A stretch of 33,513 nucleotides of DNA from CAYLSO01 sp964386525 (lineage in GTDB: Bacteria; Eisenbacteria; RBG-16-71-46; DASYSL01). Below the pieces are notes generated by a model. It was not told the DNA's origin. It saw only the letters and a program-made list of their open reading frames with translations, and ran no database searches. Shown here in pieces: positions 31,622-33,513 of the stretch; within the stretch, counting starts at the first letter, position 1; every line of letters begins with the position of its first letter. The position numbers were made by a program, and so were the translations under genes. The DNA lies in assembly GCA_964386525.1 (NCBI GenBank), contig CAYLSO010000071.1:1-33513 (forward strand), read 5' to 3'.

Positions 31622-32890
31622 CTAGGCGTGGACACCCCGCAGTTGAATCACGTCCACGACTCGTTTGATGCCGAGCATGAAGGCTGCCACCCTCATGTTC
31701 ACCCCGTACTCGAGCGAGATCCGCAGGACGTCCTGGAAGGCCCTGACCATGTACTGCTCGAGCCGCTGGTTGACCTCCGCCTCGCTCCAGTAGAAGCCCA
31801 TGTTGTTCTGCACCCACTCGAAGTAGGAGACCGTCACCCCGCCCGAGTTCGCCAGGATGTCGGGGATGACGAAGACGCGGCGCTCGGTGAGCCGGAGGTC
31901 GGCCTCGTGCGTCGTGGGGCCGTTGGCGCCCTCGGCCACGATCTTGGCCCGGACGCGATCGGCGTTGGCCTGGGTGACGACGTTCTCGAGCGCCGCCGGG
32001 ATGAGGATGTCGCAGTCGTACTCGATGACGGAGTCGGTGAGCGGCCGGCCGCCGGGGAAGCCAGCGATGCTGCCGGTGCTCTTGGCGTGGTCCACGGCGC
32101 GCTCGATGTCGAGGCCTTCGGGATTGTGCGCGCCGCCCTTGACGTCGGTGGCGGCCACGATCTTCGCCCCGTCCTTGGCCAGGAGCTGGGCGGCGATCGA
32201 GCCGACGTTGCCGAAGCCCTGCACGGCCACGCGCGCCCCGGCGAGCGGGATGCCGAGGTGCTTGCAGGCCTCGCGCACGCAGAACAGCATGCCGCGCCCC
32301 GTGGCCTCGTGGCGGCCGCGCGAGCCGCCGGCGATGACCGGCTTGCCGGTCACCACGCCCATCACGGTGCGGCGCGCGTAGGTCGAGTAGGTGTCCTGCA
32401 TCCAGGCCATGACCTGCTCGTTGGTGTTGACGTCGGGTCCGGGCACGTCGGTGTCGGGGCCGAACAGATCGGAGAGGTCGGCGGTGTAGCGGCGCGTCAG
32501 GCGTTCCAGCTCGCCGCGCGAGATCTTCTCGGGGTCCACGGCGATGCCGCCGCTGGCGCCGCCGAAGGGGATGTCGACCACGGCGCACTTCCAGGTCATC
32601 CACGCGGCCAGCGCCTCGACCTCCTCGAGCGTGACGTCGGGATGCAGGCGGAAGCCGCCCTTGGCGGGGCCGCGGGCGATGGAGTGCTGCACGCGGTAGC
32701 CGGTGAAGACCCGCAGCCGACCGTCGTCCATGACCACCGGCAGGGAGGCGACCGTGACCCGGCGGGGGCGCTTGATCAGCTCGCGCAGGCCGGCGTCGAG
32801 GCTCAGCAGGCGGGCCGCCTCCTCAAACTGCGATTCCGCGTTGGCGAGGGGGTTCAGCCCCTTCTGGATGTTGGTGCCTTCGCTCTGCAT
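31622..32890 (-). CDS. Glutamate dehydrogenase homologue with catalytic Lys replaced by Ser
   Basis: A 422-residue protein of the Glu/Leu/Phe/Val dehydrogenase family, hexameric-type size. Substrate-binding Lys77 (ARGPAKGGFR) and Lys101 (MTWKCAV) and catalytic-site Asp153 (DVPGPDVNTNE) are present, with spacing identical to the Clostridium symbiosum residues Lys89, Lys113 and Asp165. The catalytic lysine position (Lys125 there) is Ser113 here: IPFGGASGGIAVDP, codon AGC at 32552-32554. The nucleotide-binding motif GFGNVG is at 225-230, and ANSGGVTVSYFEW is typical. The start at 32890 has AGGAGG six nt upstream. It may be a non-catalytic regulatory subunit or have altered activity; a plain glutamate dehydrogenase call should be made with care. 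Confidence 0.88.
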   Translation of the reverse strand: MQSEGTNIQKGLNPLANAESQFEEAARLLSLDAGLRELIKRPRRVTVASLPVVMDDGRLRVFTGYRVQHSIARGPAKGGFRLHPDVTLEEVEALAAWMTWKCAVVDIPFGGASGGIAVDPEKISRGELERLTRRYTADLSDLFGPDTDVPGPDVNTNEQVMAWMQDTYSTYARRTVMGVVTGKPVIAGGSRGRHEATGRGMLFCVREACKHLGIPLAGARVAVQGFGNVGSIAAQLLAKDGAKIVAATDVKGGAHNPEGLDIERAVDHAKSTGSIAGFPGGRPLTDSVIEYDCDILIPAALENVVTQANADRVRAKIVAEGANGPTTHEADLRLTERRVFVIPDILANSGGVTVSYFEWVQNNMGFYWSEAEVNQRLEQYMVRAFQDVLRISLEYGVNMRVAAFMLGIKRVVDVIQLRGVHA

Positions 32891-32989
32891 GCGCGCCTCC
32901 TGCCGGGCCGCCGGGCCGGCTGGCTGCCGGCGCTGGAACGCCCCGCGCGCGGCGGCGCCTGGCATGCCCCGAGGCCCGGAGCAGCGGGA

Positions 32990-33032
32990 AGGTAACAAGA
33001 AACCCCTCCCGGGGAAATCCCGGGAGGGGTTT
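32990..33032 (-). terminator. Intrinsic terminator of the edge gene
   Basis: A perfect 14-bp stem AAACCCCTCCCGGG/CCCGGGAGGGGTTT with loop GAAAT (33000-33032) is followed on the minus strand by T-rich TCTTGTTACC. It lies 27 bases past the stop of the partial gene ending at 33059 and separates it from the glutamate dehydrogenase gene. The stem could also act on the plus strand. Confidence 0.8.
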
Positions 33033-33058
33033 CGATCTCGGTCGTCGGCGGGCCGGCG

Positions 33059-33513
33059 CTAGCGGGCGGCGGCCTTGACGCGGCCCCAGGTCGCGGTCAC
33101 GGAGGACGGTCCGGAGGCGGCGGTCTTCAGCGGTCCGCTCGCGGCGCTGATGCCCACCGTCTCGTCCTTCCAGCTCCAGATGTACCAGCGCGTGGTGTCG
33201 GCGGGCTGGCTCTCCGCCAGGCTGGCCGCGGCGTCTCCCCGCACCAGGAAGAGGCGGTGCGAGTTGTTGGTCACCACGTACTGGATGGGGTCGGTCGCCG
33301 GGGGCTTGGGCGGCACCACGATGAGCGCGTCCACCGGCGTGGACAGCACCTTGTACTTGGTGGGGTCGCGCCCCTCGGTGTCGTCCACGGGCTGCGTCCT
33401 GGTCAGGATGAGGTCGATGCTGCTGGCCGCCTCTTGGGGCTCTCCGGCCAAGTTCGTCCCGCCCTGGAACAGATTGCGGGCCGACAGCACCTCATCGTTC
33501 CTGAACCATCCGG
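33059..33513 (-). CDS. Secreted-type hypothetical protein, C-terminal part (5' end outside window)
   Basis: The frame is open to the window edge (codons from 33511), so the gene starts beyond it. The visible 150 residues (GWFRNDEVLSARNLFQGGTN ...) include a threonine/proline-rich segment, VVVPPKPPATDP-like in character, a beta-rich stretch (QYVVTNNSHRLFLVRGDAAAS), then RWYIWSWKDETVG. They end VTATWGRVKAAAR, a tail resembling that of the beta-helix protein at 23273 (TWGHLKARYR). No family is recognised. The shared tail hints that it is exported or surface-located. It is followed by a strong terminator. Confidence 0.7.
   Translation of the reverse strand, partial: GWFRNDEVLSARNLFQGGTNLAGEPQEAASSIDLILTRTQPVDDTEGRDPTKYKVLSTPVDALIVVPPKPPATDPIQYVVTNNSHRLFLVRGDAAASLAESQPADTTRWYIWSWKDETVGISAASGPLKTAASGPSSVTATWGRVKAAAR
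33062..33091 (-). other. C-terminal TWGxxKA tail motif (shared with beta-helix protein)
   Basis: The last ten residues, TWGRVKAAAR, resemble TWGHLKARYR at the end of the beta-helix protein (coded at 23276-23305). Both tails follow a Val/Ala/Thr stretch and end two otherwise unrelated proteins. It might be a sorting or anchoring signal; this is inference from two cases. Confidence 0.3.

Noticed and set aside
1..33513. Search for tRNA genes, CRISPR arrays, insertion sequences and phage attachment sites
   Set aside because: No cloverleaf-like segments, regularly spaced repeats, transposase motifs or target-site duplications were noticed by eye.

Overview
The window is about 33.5 kb of very GC-rich bacterial DNA and looks like a chromosomal segment of a Gram-negative (diderm) organism. 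It carries an outer-membrane beta-barrel protein ending in an aromatic residue, a type IV pilin-like gene cluster, secreted enzymes with FlgD-like C-terminal beta-sandwich domains, an M6 metalloprotease, a PMP-type beta-helix protein and a GWxTD-domain lipoprotein-like protein. That combination is typical of FCB-group candidate phyla such as Eisenbacteria or Krumholzibacteriota. This placement is inferred from gene content only. I see no rRNA, tRNA, CRISPR array, insertion sequence or phage gene.

Layout. 1-1705 (+): the C-terminal part of a TPR protein cut by the window edge, then two tiny ORFs linked to it by ATGA overlaps. 1767-3934 (-): a GT-C-like membrane protein with a C-terminal TPR domain, with a probable outer-membrane-barrel relic just downstream. 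4085-12252 (+): an MFS exporter, a YfhO-type membrane protein, a secreted prolyl oligopeptidase, an S1/P1-type zinc hydrolase and a deoxynucleoside kinase. 12284-20454 (-): a type IV minor-pilin cluster (FimT/GspH-, PilV-, PilW- and PilX-like) behind a candidate sigma-54 promoter, followed by ileS. The PilW-like protein is unusual: it is a pilin fused to three Cna-B/SdrB modules and a seven-bladed beta-propeller. 20720-23071 (-): an M23 peptidase with SLH-like repeats overlaps two tandem XRE-cupin regulators. 23273-27456 (-): an M6 protease overlaps a beta-helix protein. 27562-29735 (+): a GWxTD protein overlaps a signal-less NlpC/P60 peptidase. 30016-31347 (+): an outer-membrane barrel with a long structured leader. 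31622-32890 (-): a glutamate dehydrogenase homologue. 33059-end (-): a partial protein, followed by a textbook hairpin terminator.

How the parts work together. Most genes serve the cell envelope: pilus tip, secreted hydrolases, peptidoglycan turnover and surface proteins. ATGA or GTGA start/stop overlaps tie many neighbours into translationally coupled pairs. Two classes of C-terminal tail recur on secreted proteins: a FlgD-like sandwich (S1/P1 enzyme, M6 protease) and a short TWGxxKA...R ending (beta-helix protein, edge protein).

The most notable observations are: (1) the glutamate dehydrogenase keeps the substrate-binding lysines and catalytic aspartate at exact spacing but has Ser113 where the catalytic lysine belongs; (2) the pilin-CnaB-propeller fusion; (3) the sigma-54-like site in front of the pilin cluster; (4) several promoter-like elements that abut start codons lacking a ribosome binding site, suggesting leaderless genes; (5) a near-consensus promoter buried in the 3' end of the NlpC/P60 gene that would give the outer-membrane protein a roughly 325-nt hairpin-rich leader.
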